Shown one piece after another: positions 8,290-15,852 of a DNA stretch of 23,689 nt. The DNA is taken from contig NZ_LGDW01000033.1 of NCBI RefSeq assembly GCF_001280005.1, positions 1-23,689 of the forward strand, read 5' to 3'. Positions within the stretch are counted from its first letter, which is position 1; every line of letters starts with the position of its first letter. A program made the translations under genes and the position numbers. The notes below the pieces were generated by a model, which searched no databases, was not told the DNA's origin, and was given only the letters and a program-made list of their open reading frames with translations. Source of the DNA: Streptomyces sp. NRRL WC-3618. Lineage in GTDB: Bacteria; Actinomycetota; Actinomycetes; Streptomycetales; Streptomycetaceae.

Positions 8290-8934
8290 GTGAGAAGCAG
8301 CGGCGACGGTACGGCTGGGGGTGCCCCCGGACGCAATCTGGGGGAGAGCGGCCCGTACCCGCTTCACGGCAGCACGGCCGATCACGTTTCGCGGCGGCCG
8401 ACGGCTGTAGCAGGCAGCGGAGGGGCGACATCCATGGCGTCCGAGGAGATCGGCTACCGCGGCCCCACGGCGTGCGCGGCGGCGGGCATCACGTACCGGC
8501 AGTTGGACTACTGGGCGCGTACCGGGCTGGTCGAGCCGAGTGTGCGGCCCGCCCACGGGTCGGGGTCGCAGCGTCTCTACAGCTTCCGGGACGTTGTGGT
8601 CCTGAAGATCGTGAAGCGCTTTCTGGACACCGGCGTCTCGCTGCAGAACATCCGTACGGCGGTCCAGCATCTGCGGGCGTGCGAGTTCAGCGATCTGGAA
8701 CGGCTCACCTTGATGAGCGACGGGGCGACCGTCTACGAGTGCACGTCCCCCGACGAGGTGCACGCCCTGCTCCAGGGCGGACAGGGCATCTTCGGTATCG
8801 CCGTCGGTGTGGTGTGGCGGGATGTGGAAAGCGCTCTCTCGCAGCTGCACGGGGAACGTGTCGACACCGGCGAGACGCTGGTCGGGCACAACCCCACGGA
8901 CGAACTGGCGCGGCGGCGCAACCGGGCGGTCTGA
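8290..8934 (+). CDS. MerR family transcriptional regulator (second copy, Rv1830-like)
   Basis: The 214-residue protein has a disordered N-terminus of about 50 residues, then a MerR winged-helix domain with the recognition and wing region ITYRQLDYWARTGLVEPS and SQRLYSFRDVVVLKIVKRFLD. A C-terminal domain of unknown ligand follows. GTG 8290 is chosen because GGAGG (8280-8284) lies 5 bases upstream and the promoter ends at 8259. The preceding palindrome suggests regulated or autoregulated expression. The positional equivalent in mycobacteria follows the DUF151 gene in the same way. Confidence 0.85.
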   Translation: MRSSGDGTAGGAPGRNLGESGPYPLHGSTADHVSRRPTAVAGSGGATSMASEEIGYRGPTACAAAGITYRQLDYWARTGLVEPSVRPAHGSGSQRLYSFRDVVVLKIVKRFLDTGVSLQNIRTAVQHLRACEFSDLERLTLMSDGATVYECTSPDEVHALLQGGQGIFGIAVGVVWRDVESALSQLHGERVDTGETLVGHNPTDELARRRNRAV

Positions 8935-8989
8935 GCGGGGGCCTCGTCCTCCAGGGGCATTGTCAGTGGCGTAGGGCAGCATCGGAGAT

Positions 8990-10444
8990 GTGAGAAACGC
9001 GCCCACGATCCTGCATCTCGACATGGATGCCTTCTTCGCCTCGGCGGAGCAGGCGTCCAAGCCGAGTCTGCGCGGGAAAGCCGTTGTCGTGGGCGGGCTC
9101 GGGCCGCGCGGTGTGGTGGCCACCGCGTCGTACGAGGCCCGGGTTTTCGGGGTGAACTCCGCGATGCCGATGGCCCAGGCGCGCAGGCTCGCGCCGAACG
9201 CCGCGTACCTCGTGCCTCGGGGCGCCTTCTACCGGTCGATCAGCGAGCAGGTCATGGGGCTTCTGCACGCGTTGTCGCCGCTGGTGGAGCCGCTGAGCCT
9301 GGACGAAGCGTTCGTCGATCTGGAGGCCGGGCAGGCGGCCTGGGACGAAGAGTCGGCGAGGCTGGCCGGGATCAAGCTGCGCGCGGACATACGGGCTGTC
9401 ACGGGGCTCACCGGATCGGTGGGGCTCGCCGCCTCCAAGATGCTCGCGAAGATCGCCTCGGAGCAGGCCAAGCCGGACGGGCTGGTGGTGATCGAACCCG
9501 GGACCGAGCGGGCGCTGCTCGGGCCGATGCCGGTGCGGACCCTGCCCGGCGTCGGCCCCGCGACCGGCGACCATCTGCGGCGGGTCGGGATCAGTACGGT
9601 CGACGACCTGGCCGTGGCGGGTGAGGACGAGCTCGTACGGCTGCTGGGGAAGGCGCACGGGCACGCGCTGTACACGATGGCGCTGGCGCACGACGAGCGG
9701 CCCGTGGTGGCCGCGCGGGAGACCAAGTCGGTCTCGGTCGAGGACACGTACGACGTGGACATCCATGACCGGATCCGGGTGGGCACCGAGGTGGGGCGGC
9801 TGGCCGACCGGTGTGTGCGGCGGCTGCGGGGTGCCGGGCTGTCCGGGCGGACCATCGTCCTCAAGGTGCGCCGGTACGACTTCTCCACGCTGACCCGGTC
9901 CGAGACGCTCCGGGGGCCCACCGACGACCCCGCGGTCGTGCGCGAGGCGGCGGCGCGGCTTCTGGAGTCGGTGGACACCACCGGGGGCGTCCGGCTTCTC
10001 GGGGTGGGGGTGAGCGGCCTCGCCGACTACACACAGGAGGATCTGTTCGCCCAGGCGGCGGGGGAACAGGCGGCGCTCGAACCGGAGGGGGACGCGGAGC
10101 ATGAGGCGGTCGAGGAGCGGGAGACGCCCGCGGAGTGGCGCTGGACCACCGGGCACGACGTACGGCATGCCGAGTTCGGGCACGGTTGGGTGCAGGGGAG
10201 CGGGCTGGGGCGGGTGACCGTCCGGTTCGAGACGCCGGACTCGGAGCAGCCGGGGCGGGTGCGTACGTTCCGGACCGACGATCCCGCGCTGGAGCCGGCG
10301 GATCCGCTGCCGCTGGTGGCCCTCGGGCCGCGAAGACCCGACGGTCCGGCCGGGGAGCCGACCGGTCAGATGTCCTCCGTGCCCGCCAGCCTGCCGAAGT
10401 CGTGGTCAGGGAACGGGGGCGGGGGAGCCACGTCGAGGCCGTAG
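8990..10444 (+). CDS. dinB: DNA polymerase IV (Y family)
   Basis: The 484-residue translesion polymerase carries the catalytic carboxylates D11 (HLDMDAFF) and D105-E106 (SLDEAF), and the helix-hairpin-helix region RTLPGVGPATGDHLRRVG at about 183-200. A little-finger domain follows to about residue 345. QEDLF at 349-353 is a likely beta-clamp binding motif. Residues ~383-445 form an actinobacterial C-terminal extension (WRWTTGHDVRHAEFGHGWVQ) beyond the usual ~350-residue length. GTG 8990 has GGAG only 2 bases upstream, and the next methionine would remove the catalytic motif, so the start is reasonably safe. The 3' end overlaps the convergent PRC-barrel gene by 79 bases. Confidence 0.93.
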   Translation: MRNAPTILHLDMDAFFASAEQASKPSLRGKAVVVGGLGPRGVVATASYEARVFGVNSAMPMAQARRLAPNAAYLVPRGAFYRSISEQVMGLLHALSPLVEPLSLDEAFVDLEAGQAAWDEESARLAGIKLRADIRAVTGLTGSVGLAASKMLAKIASEQAKPDGLVVIEPGTERALLGPMPVRTLPGVGPATGDHLRRVGISTVDDLAVAGEDELVRLLGKAHGHALYTMALAHDERPVVAARETKSVSVEDTYDVDIHDRIRVGTEVGRLADRCVRRLRGAGLSGRTIVLKVRRYDFSTLTRSETLRGPTDDPAVVREAAARLLESVDTTGGVRLLGVGVSGLADYTQEDLFAQAAGEQAALEPEGDAEHEAVEERETPAEWRWTTGHDVRHAEFGHGWVQGSGLGRVTVRFETPDSEQPGRVRTFRTDDPALEPADPLPLVALGPRRPDGPAGEPTGQMSSVPASLPKSWSGNGGGGATSRP

Positions 10445-10737
10445 TGGCGGTAGAGCTGGAGTTCCTGTTCCGGGGAGAGATGGCGGCCCACGCCGAAGTC
10501 GGGAGCGTCCTTGATCAGAGTCCGCTCGAAGGGGATGCGCAGGCCCCCGTCGACCAGTTCGCTGGGCTCCAGGGGCACGAAGGCGTCCCTGCTGAACAGC
10601 CCGGTCCGTATGGCCGCCCACTCCGGCACTCCCGTCGCGTCGTCGAGGTAGATCTCGTCGATCGTGCCGATCTTGGTGCCGTTGCGGTCGAAGGCCTTGC
10701 GGCCGATCAGGTTGCGCGGATCGATGTCGGTCTGCAC
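10366..10737 (-). CDS. PRC-barrel domain protein
   Basis: The 123-residue product has a PRC-barrel fold at about residues 6-85, recognisable by NLIGRKAFDRNGTKIGTIDEIYLDD and EWAAIRTGLFSRDAFVPL. It ends in LSPEQELQLYRHYGLD and a proline-rich tail. PRC barrels occur in the photosynthetic reaction centre H subunit and in RimM, and in small stress-related proteins of unknown role. GTG at 10737 is chosen because GGAGG lies about 5 bases upstream on this strand. Longer in-frame starts would run into the riboswitch region of gcvP. It converges on dinB with a 79-base overlap. Confidence 0.87.
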   Translation of the reverse strand: MQTDIDPRNLIGRKAFDRNGTKIGTIDEIYLDDATGVPEWAAIRTGLFSRDAFVPLEPSELVDGGLRIPFERTLIKDAPDFGVGRHLSPEQELQLYRHYGLDVAPPPPFPDHDFGRLAGTEDI

Positions 10738-10831
10738 GGCGCCTCCGTAGGATCGCAACTCATCCGTAAGCACTACAAAAGAGCACATCCGGAAAGGCGG
10801 CCACTCGAAGGTGTGTGCGTTGACCCGCTGG

Positions 10832-10837
10832 TAGGCT
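10832..10837 (+). promoter_or_regulatory. Candidate -10 box of the gcvP transcript
   Basis: TAGGCT lies about 20 bases before the riboswitch. No convincing -35 is seen at the usual distance. TTGACC at 10820-10825 is only 6 bases upstream and cannot serve with this -10. Confidence 0.4.
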
Positions 10838-10855
10838 GGCCAACGGCTGCTGACC

Positions 10856-11072
10856 CTGTGCGGGAGAGTCCTCCGGAACCTCGGAGGCGCCGAAGGAGCA
10901 ACTCCTCCCCGGAATCTCTCAGGCCCCTGTACCGCACGGACGAGGTCACTCTGGAAAGAAGAGCGGGTGTCGACGGCTTCCGCTCTCACCGACGGTGAAA
11001 ACCGGGACGTCAGCGCGTTGGCGACCCGGTGAAGCTCTCAGGTCGAGATGACAGATGGGGAGGCCGTTCGGG
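10856..11072 (+). promoter_or_regulatory. Tandem glycine riboswitch controlling gcvP
   Basis: Two consecutive glycine aptamers are visible. The first (about 10856-10970) contains GGGAGAG, GCCGAAGGAGCAA, AATCTCTCAGG and CTCTGGAAAGA in order. The second (about 10971-11072) contains CACCGACGGTGAAA, CTCTCAGGT, GATGACAGA and the closing GGGGAG. Together they form the cooperative two-aptamer arrangement that senses glycine and normally switches on glycine cleavage genes. The downstream gene is gcvP, which fits. Aptamer edges are approximate. Confidence 0.93.
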
Positions 11073-11121
11073 CACCCGTGCCGTGGTGCCCCTCGAAGGT
11101 CGCGACGACCAGGAGGCCTCC
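11057..11121 (+). promoter_or_regulatory. Probable expression platform: anti-Shine-Dalgarno pairing
   Basis: GGAGGCC at 11059-11065 includes the 3' strand of the second aptamer's closing stem. It is complementary over 7 bases to GGCCTCC at 11115-11121, which covers the last two G of the AGGAGG ribosome binding site (11111-11116). Between them lie two small hairpins: GGGCACC/GGTGCCC (11070-11076 with 11085-11091) and GGTCG/CGACC (11098-11102 with 11106-11110). This suggests control of translation initiation. Pairings were found by eye. Confidence 0.45.
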
Positions 11122-11123
11122 GT

Positions 11124-14009
11124 ATGACCGCCCACCGCACTCCGCTCGCCGTACTCGAACAGGGAACGCCCTTCGAGCGACGTCATATCGGGCCCGACCA
11201 CGAAGACCGGGCCAAGATGCTCGCGCAGGTCGGATACGGCTCGCTCGACGAGCTGACCGCCGCCGCGGTCCCGGACGTGATCAGGAACGCCGACGCGCTC
11301 GACCTGCCGGGGGCCCGTACCGAGGCCGAGGTGCTGGCCGAGCTGCGGTCGCTGGCGGACCGCAACCAGGTCCTGGGGTCCATGATCGGGCTCGGGTACT
11401 ACGGGACGTTCACCCCGCCGGTCATCCTGCGGAACGTGATGGAGAACCCCGCCTGGTACACCGCGTACACGCCGTACCAGCCGGAGATCTCGCAGGGGCG
11501 CCTCGAGGCGCTGCTGAACTTCCAGACGATGGTCGCCGACCTCACCGGGCTGCCCACCTCCGGCGCCTCACTGCTCGACGAGGGCACCGCGGCCGCCGAG
11601 GCGATGGCGCTGTCCCGGCGCATGGGCAAGAACAAGAAGGGGCTCTTCCTCGTCGACGCGGACGCCCTGCCGCAGACCATCGCCGTGATCCAGACGCGGG
11701 CCGAGCCCACCGGCGTCGAGGTCGTCGTCGCCGACCTGAGCGCGGGCATCCCGGACGACATCGCCGGGCGCGAGATCAACGGTGTGCTCGTCCAGTACCC
11801 GGGCGCCTCCGGTGCCGTACGGGACCTGAAGCCCATCGTCGAACAGGCGCACGAGCTCGGTGCCGTGGTCACCGTCGCCGCCGATCTGCTGGCCCTGACG
11901 CTGCTCACCTCACCCGGTGAGCTCGGTGCGGACATCGCGGTCGGGACGACCCAGCGGTTCGGCGTACCGATGGGCTTCGGTGGCCCGCACGCCGGATACA
12001 TGGCCGTACGCGAGCAGTTCGCGCGCAGCCTGCCCGGCCGGCTCGTGGGTGTCTCCGTGGACGCGGACGGGCACAAGGCCTACCGGCTCGCCCTGCAGAC
12101 GCGTGAGCAGCACATCCGCCGCGAGAAGGCGACCAGCAACATCTGCACGGCCCAGGTCCTGCTGGCCGTGATGGCCGGTATGTACGCCGTCCACCACGGG
12201 CCCAAGGGGCTGCGGATCATCGCCCGGCGCACGCACCGGTACGCCACGATCCTCGCCGCGGGACTGACGGCGGGCGGCGTCGAGGTCGTCCACGGGGCCT
12301 ACTTCGACACGCTCACCGCGCGGGTGCCCGGGAAGGCCGCCGAGGTCGCCGCCGTCGCGCGCGAGCACGGGGTCAATGTGCACCTCGTCGACGCCGACCG
12401 GCTGTCCGTCTCCTGCGACGAGACCACCACGCGGGCCCAGCTGGGCGCCGTCTGGGCGGCGTTCGGGATCGACGGCGACATCGAGGCGCTGGACGCCGAG
12501 GCCGAGGACACGCTTCCGGAGGCGCTGCTGCGCACCGACGAGATCCTCACCCACCCCGTCTTCCACCAGTACCACTCCGAGACCGCGCTGCTGCGCTACC
12601 TGCGTCGGCTCGCCGACCGTGACTACGCGCTCGACCGCGGAATGATCCCGCTGGGCTCCTGCACCATGAAGCTCAACGCGACCACGGAAATGGAGCCGGT
12701 CACCTGGCCCGAGTTCGGCCAGCTGCACCCCTTCGCGCCCGCGGAGCAGGCACAGGGCTACCTGACGCTCATCCGGGAGCTGGAGGAACGTCTCGCCGAG
12801 GTCACCGGGTACGACAAGGTGTCGCTCCAGCCGAACGCCGGTTCGCAGGGCGAGCTGGCCGGGCTGCTCGCCGTACGCGGGTACCACCGGGCCAACGGGG
12901 ACGAGCAGCGGACCGTCTGTCTGATTCCGTCGTCCGCGCACGGGACCAACGCCGCCAGTGCCGTCATGGCCGGGATGAAGGTCGTCGTCGTCAAGACCGC
13001 CGGGGACGGTGAGATCGACGTCGAGGATCTGCGGGCGAAGATCGAGCAGCACCGGGACCAGCTGTCGGTGCTGATGATCACGTACCCGTCCACGCACGGC
13101 GTGTTCGAGGAGCATGTCGCCGACATCTGTGCCCAGGTCCACGAGGCCGGCGGCCAGGTGTACGTCGACGGGGCCAACCTCAACGCGCTGGTGGGGCTGG
13201 CCAAGCCGGGGCACTTCGGCGGGGACGTCTCGCATCTGAATCTGCACAAGACGTTCTGCATCCCGCACGGCGGCGGCGGTCCGGGGGTGGGCCCGGTGGG
13301 GGTGCGCGAGCACCTCGCGCCCTATCTGCCCAACCACCCCCTGCAGCCCGCGGCGGGACCCGAGACGGGCGTGGGGCCGATCTCGGCGGCGCCCTGGGGT
13401 TCGGCGGGCATTCTGCCCATCTCGTGGGCGTACGTGCGGCTGATGGGCGGCGAGGGGCTCAAGCGGGCGACGCAGGTCGCCGTGCTGAGCGCCAACTACA
13501 TCGCCAAGCGGCTGGAGCCGCACTACCCGGTGCTCTACACCGGGCCCGGCGGGCTCGTCGCGCATGAGTGCATCATCGATCTGCGGTCGATCAGCAAGGC
13601 GACGGGAGTGAGCGTCGACGACATCGCCAAGCGGCTGATCGACTACGGCTTCCACGCGCCGACGATGTCGTTCCCGGTGGCCGGGACGCTGATGATCGAG
13701 CCGACCGAGTCCGAGGACCTGGGGGAGCTGGACCGGTTCTGCGAGGCGATGATCGCCATTCGGGGCGAGATCGAGAAGGTCGGTGCGGGCGGGTGGCCGG
13801 CCGACGACAACCCGCTGCGGAACGCGCCGCACACGGCCGCCGCGCTCGGCGGGGAGTGGACGCACGCCTACACGCGCGAGGAAGCGGTCTTCCCGGCCGG
13901 GGTCTCGGCGGCCGACAAGTACTGGCCGCCGGTGCGCCGGATCGACCAGGCCTTCGGTGACCGGAACCTGGTCTGTTCCTGCCCGCCGCTGGACGCTTAC
14001 CAGGAGTAG
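11124..14009 (+). CDS. gcvP: Glycine dehydrogenase (decarboxylating), P protein of the glycine cleavage system
   Basis: The 961-residue PLP enzyme decarboxylates glycine and passes the aminomethyl group to the lipoyl arm of H protein. Both halves of the fused P protein are present: residues ~1-450 and a C-terminal catalytic half. The PLP-binding lysine is K709 in the motif [18 protein letters not shown], and the Gly-rich loop follows it. ATG 11124 has AGGAGG 7 bases upstream. The longer in-frame ATG at 11055 lies inside the riboswitch. gcvT and gcvH are not next to it here. It is controlled by the glycine riboswitch upstream and ends in a strong terminator. Confidence 0.97.
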   Translation: MTAHRTPLAVLEQGTPFERRHIGPDHEDRAKMLAQVGYGSLDELTAAAVPDVIRNADALDLPGARTEAEVLAELRSLADRNQVLGSMIGLGYYGTFTPPVILRNVMENPAWYTAYTPYQPEISQGRLEALLNFQTMVADLTGLPTSGASLLDEGTAAAEAMALSRRMGKNKKGLFLVDADALPQTIAVIQTRAEPTGVEVVVADLSAGIPDDIAGREINGVLVQYPGASGAVRDLKPIVEQAHELGAVVTVAADLLALTLLTSPGELGADIAVGTTQRFGVPMGFGGPHAGYMAVREQFARSLPGRLVGVSVDADGHKAYRLALQTREQHIRREKATSNICTAQVLLAVMAGMYAVHHGPKGLRIIARRTHRYATILAAGLTAGGVEVVHGAYFDTLTARVPGKAAEVAAVAREHGVNVHLVDADRLSVSCDETTTRAQLGAVWAAFGIDGDIEALDAEAEDTLPEALLRTDEILTHPVFHQYHSETALLRYLRRLADRDYALDRGMIPLGSCTMKLNATTEMEPVTWPEFGQLHPFAPAEQAQGYLTLIRELEERLAEVTGYDKVSLQPNAGSQGELAGLLAVRGYHRANGDEQRTVCLIPSSAHGTNAASAVMAGMKVVVVKTAGDGEIDVEDLRAKIEQHRDQLSVLMITYPSTHGVFEEHVADICAQVHEAGGQVYVDGANLNALVGLAKPGHFGGDVSHLNLHKTFCIPHGGGGPGVGPVGVREHLAPYLPNHPLQPAAGPETGVGPISAAPWGSAGILPISWAYVRLMGGEGLKRATQVAVLSANYIAKRLEPHYPVLYTGPGGLVAHECIIDLRSISKATGVSVDDIAKRLIDYGFHAPTMSFPVAGTLMIEPTESEDLGELDRFCEAMIAIRGEIEKVGAGGWPADDNPLRNAPHTAAALGGEWTHAYTREEAVFPAGVSAADKYWPPVRRIDQAFGDRNLVCSCPPLDAYQE

Positions 14010-14028
14010 TCACCCTCGGACATGCGTC

Positions 14029-14069
14029 GGGGCCGGTTCGCAGCAGCTTTCTGCGGGCCGGCCCCTTTT
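14029..14069 (+). terminator. Intrinsic terminator of gcvP
   Basis: GGGGCCGG (14029-14036) pairs with CCGGCCCC (14058-14065). The stem continues inward through two T-G wobbles and CGCAG/CTGCG to a 7-base loop, giving 15 pairs, and TTTT follows at 14066-14069. Confidence 0.93.
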
Positions 14070-14131
14070 CGTCTGTTCAGCTGTCCGGGCAGTCGCTCCT
14101 GACGTCGCGGAGGCTGCCCTGTCCGCGGTCG

Positions 14132-14320
14132 TCAGACGGCCGTCATCGCGCGGTGCGGGGCGATGATCTGGCCGTCGGGCAGGAGCTCACCGGTGTCCTC
14201 GAAGAGAAGGACGCCGTTGCACAGCAGGCTCCATCCCTGTTCCGGGTGGTGCGCCATGAGGCGGGCGGACTCCCGGTCAGTGGAGTGGGCTGTCGGGCAC
14301 GGTGGCTGGTGCTGGCACAT
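14132..14320 (-). CDS. DUF5999 family small protein
   Basis: This 62-residue protein begins MCQHQPPCPTAHSTDRES. The C-x-H-x3-C pattern at residues 2-8 and a further Cys in WSLLCNG suggest metal binding, though this is not proven. The C-terminal part (GVLLFEDTGELLPDGQIIAPHR) is strongly conserved in streptomycete homologues as I recall them. The function is unknown. ATG 14320 is chosen because homologues start with MCQHQPPCP. An in-frame ATG at 14395 has a better ribosome binding site (GGGGAG, 5 bases upstream) and would give 87 residues. Confidence 0.8.
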   Translation of the reverse strand: MCQHQPPCPTAHSTDRESARLMAHHPEQGWSLLCNGVLLFEDTGELLPDGQIIAPHRAMTAV

Positions 14321-14395
14321 TGGTGGGATCTTTCGCTCTGTCATGGAGGGTGCGATGGCTGTGGTGTCAGTCTTGCGGCTCGAAGCGCTGTTCAT

Positions 14396-14631
14396 GGCCG
14401 CTCCCCGTTGTGATAAATCAGTCTGGACCCAGTGTTGCTCCACGGGCGCCAATCCGCAGGGATTTGGCCGCACAGCTTCTTACAGTTTGAAGACGCATCA
14501 CCCGGGCGGCCGGTTCAGTCCAACTGGGCTGTCCCTTTGGGTGGTTCCTGCTGGCCGGATGGGGCTAGTCCGGACGGGGCGCAAACTCCCGATGGCTCGG
14601 ACGAGCGCAATAGTGCGCGAAAGAGCAATGT
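14396..14631. other. Intergenic stretch upstream of the DUF5999 gene, nothing firm
   Basis: This 236-base gap between two minus-strand genes should contain the DUF5999 promoter. An AT-rich patch around GATTTATCACAA (minus strand, ~14410-14421) just before the GGGGAG site is the only promoter-like sequence seen. No coding region with convincing composition was found on either strand. Confidence 0.4.
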
Positions 14632-14659
14632 GCCCGCCGCCGGGAATTCGGCGGCGGGC
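14632..14659 (-). terminator. Hairpin terminator after the 194-residue gene
   Basis: GCCCGCCGCC (14632-14641) pairs with GGCGGCGGGC (14650-14659) across an 8-base loop containing GAATTC. On the minus strand it follows the stop codon at 14696 by 36 bases and runs into ACATTGCTCTTTCG, a weak T-rich tail. Confidence 0.65.
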
Positions 14660-14695
14660 CACAGGGGAATACGGAGAGTTCCGTGTCGTGTGCGG

Positions 14696-15280
14696 TCAGG
14701 CGGGAGAACTGAGCAGCGGGGCCGGAGTCACCCGATGGGTCAGGAGCGGGAGCAGTTCGGCGACCCGGTGCGGACGGTGGGCGGCGATACCGGGCGGGGC
14801 CGGCGCCAGCGGTACGAGGAGGTCGGTCTCGGCGGGGTGGCCCTCGGCGCCGTCGGCGGTGATGTCGCCGTGCAGCCAGAGCGTGAGCATGTACAGCTCG
14901 GGGACGGACAGCAGTCGCGCCTGGTAGGGCTGTTTCATCGCCTCGGCCTGGTGCAGGGCTCGCTCGGTGGAGGCGATGTAGGGCCCTTCGAAGAAGTGCG
15001 AGAAGGCCCAGCCGTCGGGGGTCAGTATGGTCTCGGCGGCCGCCACCGCGCGGTCCCCGCCGCGGATCAGGAAGCGCCACCCGGTCAGTCGGCTGGTGGA
15101 CGCCCCGGCGGGGGTGATCCGGTCCAGGACGTGTACGGGCAGCGGGAGCTCGGCGGTGATGGGTCCCTGGGCGGCGCGCAGGGACGGGGTGCGGGCCTCG
15201 CGGACGGCGGTGGGGGAACCGAGTGCCGTGAGGACGGTGCGCAGTGCGGGGGCGGGTGCCGAAGGGACATGCAGCGGCAT
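14696..15280 (-). CDS. Hypothetical protein, function not recognised
   Basis: The 194-residue product is soluble, with no signal peptide or membrane span. The most ordered-looking part is residues ~60-145, including GWRFLIRGGDRAVAAAETILTPDGWAFSHFFEGPYIASTERAL and LLSVPELYMLTLWLHGDITADG. The C-terminal third is rich in Ala, Pro and His. ATG 15280 has GAGAGG about 10 bases upstream. Strong GC bias at third positions and a terminator-like hairpin after its stop support a real gene. I do not recognise the family, and the neighbours do not point to a pathway. Confidence 0.75.
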   Translation of the reverse strand: MPLHVPSAPAPALRTVLTALGSPTAVREARTPSLRAAQGPITAELPLPVHVLDRITPAGASTSRLTGWRFLIRGGDRAVAAAETILTPDGWAFSHFFEGPYIASTERALHQAEAMKQPYQARLLSVPELYMLTLWLHGDITADGAEGHPAETDLLVPLAPAPPGIAAHRPHRVAELLPLLTHRVTPAPLLSSPA

Positions 15281-15852
15281 GGTGGGACGCCTCTCATTCG
15301 ACAGGCACGGTGGCGCGAGGGCGGGGGCGGACGGCGCTGTCAGCTCTCGGAGTCTCTCGGGTCAAAGAGGCGGGGCCGGGTGGGGCGACGGGGATACGGG
15401 CTGCCGTACGTCACCTGGGCGGCAGGACCCAGGGCTGGGCGCCGACTCTAAGCCTTGTTCCCGAGTTTATACGACACGTGTTCTCACTGTGTTTCGGCTA
15501 ACTGTTTTCCGTGTGAAGAGCAAGGGCGTCTTCGGTCGGCGTTTGCGTGGTGTTTCTCCCGTTTCCCGGGCTGCCGTGCGGCGATGACCTCGGTATACGC
15601 GCCGGGACTGGTCGGCCAATTGTCGTCGGCGTTTCTCACGAGTTCGGGATTGCGCGAAACTGTCGGGGGTACACGGACGGGGCCGTTGTTTCGCGTCATG
15701 CCGGACGAATGTGCGCCGGTCACGTCGAGCAGCGTAGCGGGTGACGGAAACGCGTGGGACGTTATCGATCGCGTTGGGTGGGCATCATCCCCCGTGACCC
15801 GGGACATCAGCGGCCGGTCTTCGGCCTGCCCATTCGAGGAGGGACGCTTCCG
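15281..15852. other. 572-base gap between divergent genes, lower GC than its surroundings
   Basis: The gap lies between the minus-strand hypothetical gene and the plus-strand ligase gene. The part around 15450-15520 is noticeably AT-richer than the flanks and contains the palindrome ACACGTGT at 15474-15481. Promoters for both genes should lie here, but no hexamer pair at proper spacing was convincing. An open frame from ATG 15583 runs into the ligase gene without its own stop or ribosome binding site, so it was not called. Confidence 0.4.

Noticed and set aside
10820..10825. TTGACC as a -35 box for gcvP
   Set aside because: It is only 6 bases from the TAGGCT -10 candidate, and no TANNNT hexamer lies 16-19 bases downstream of it.
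11055..11123. Longer gcvP start at ATG 11055
   Set aside because: It falls inside the glycine riboswitch and lacks a ribosome binding site. AGGAGG precedes ATG 11124.
11910..13865. Long minus-strand open frame (651 codons) opposite gcvP
   Set aside because: It is a shadow of the GC-rich gcvP coding strand, with low-complexity Arg/Gly/Asp/His composition and no domain.
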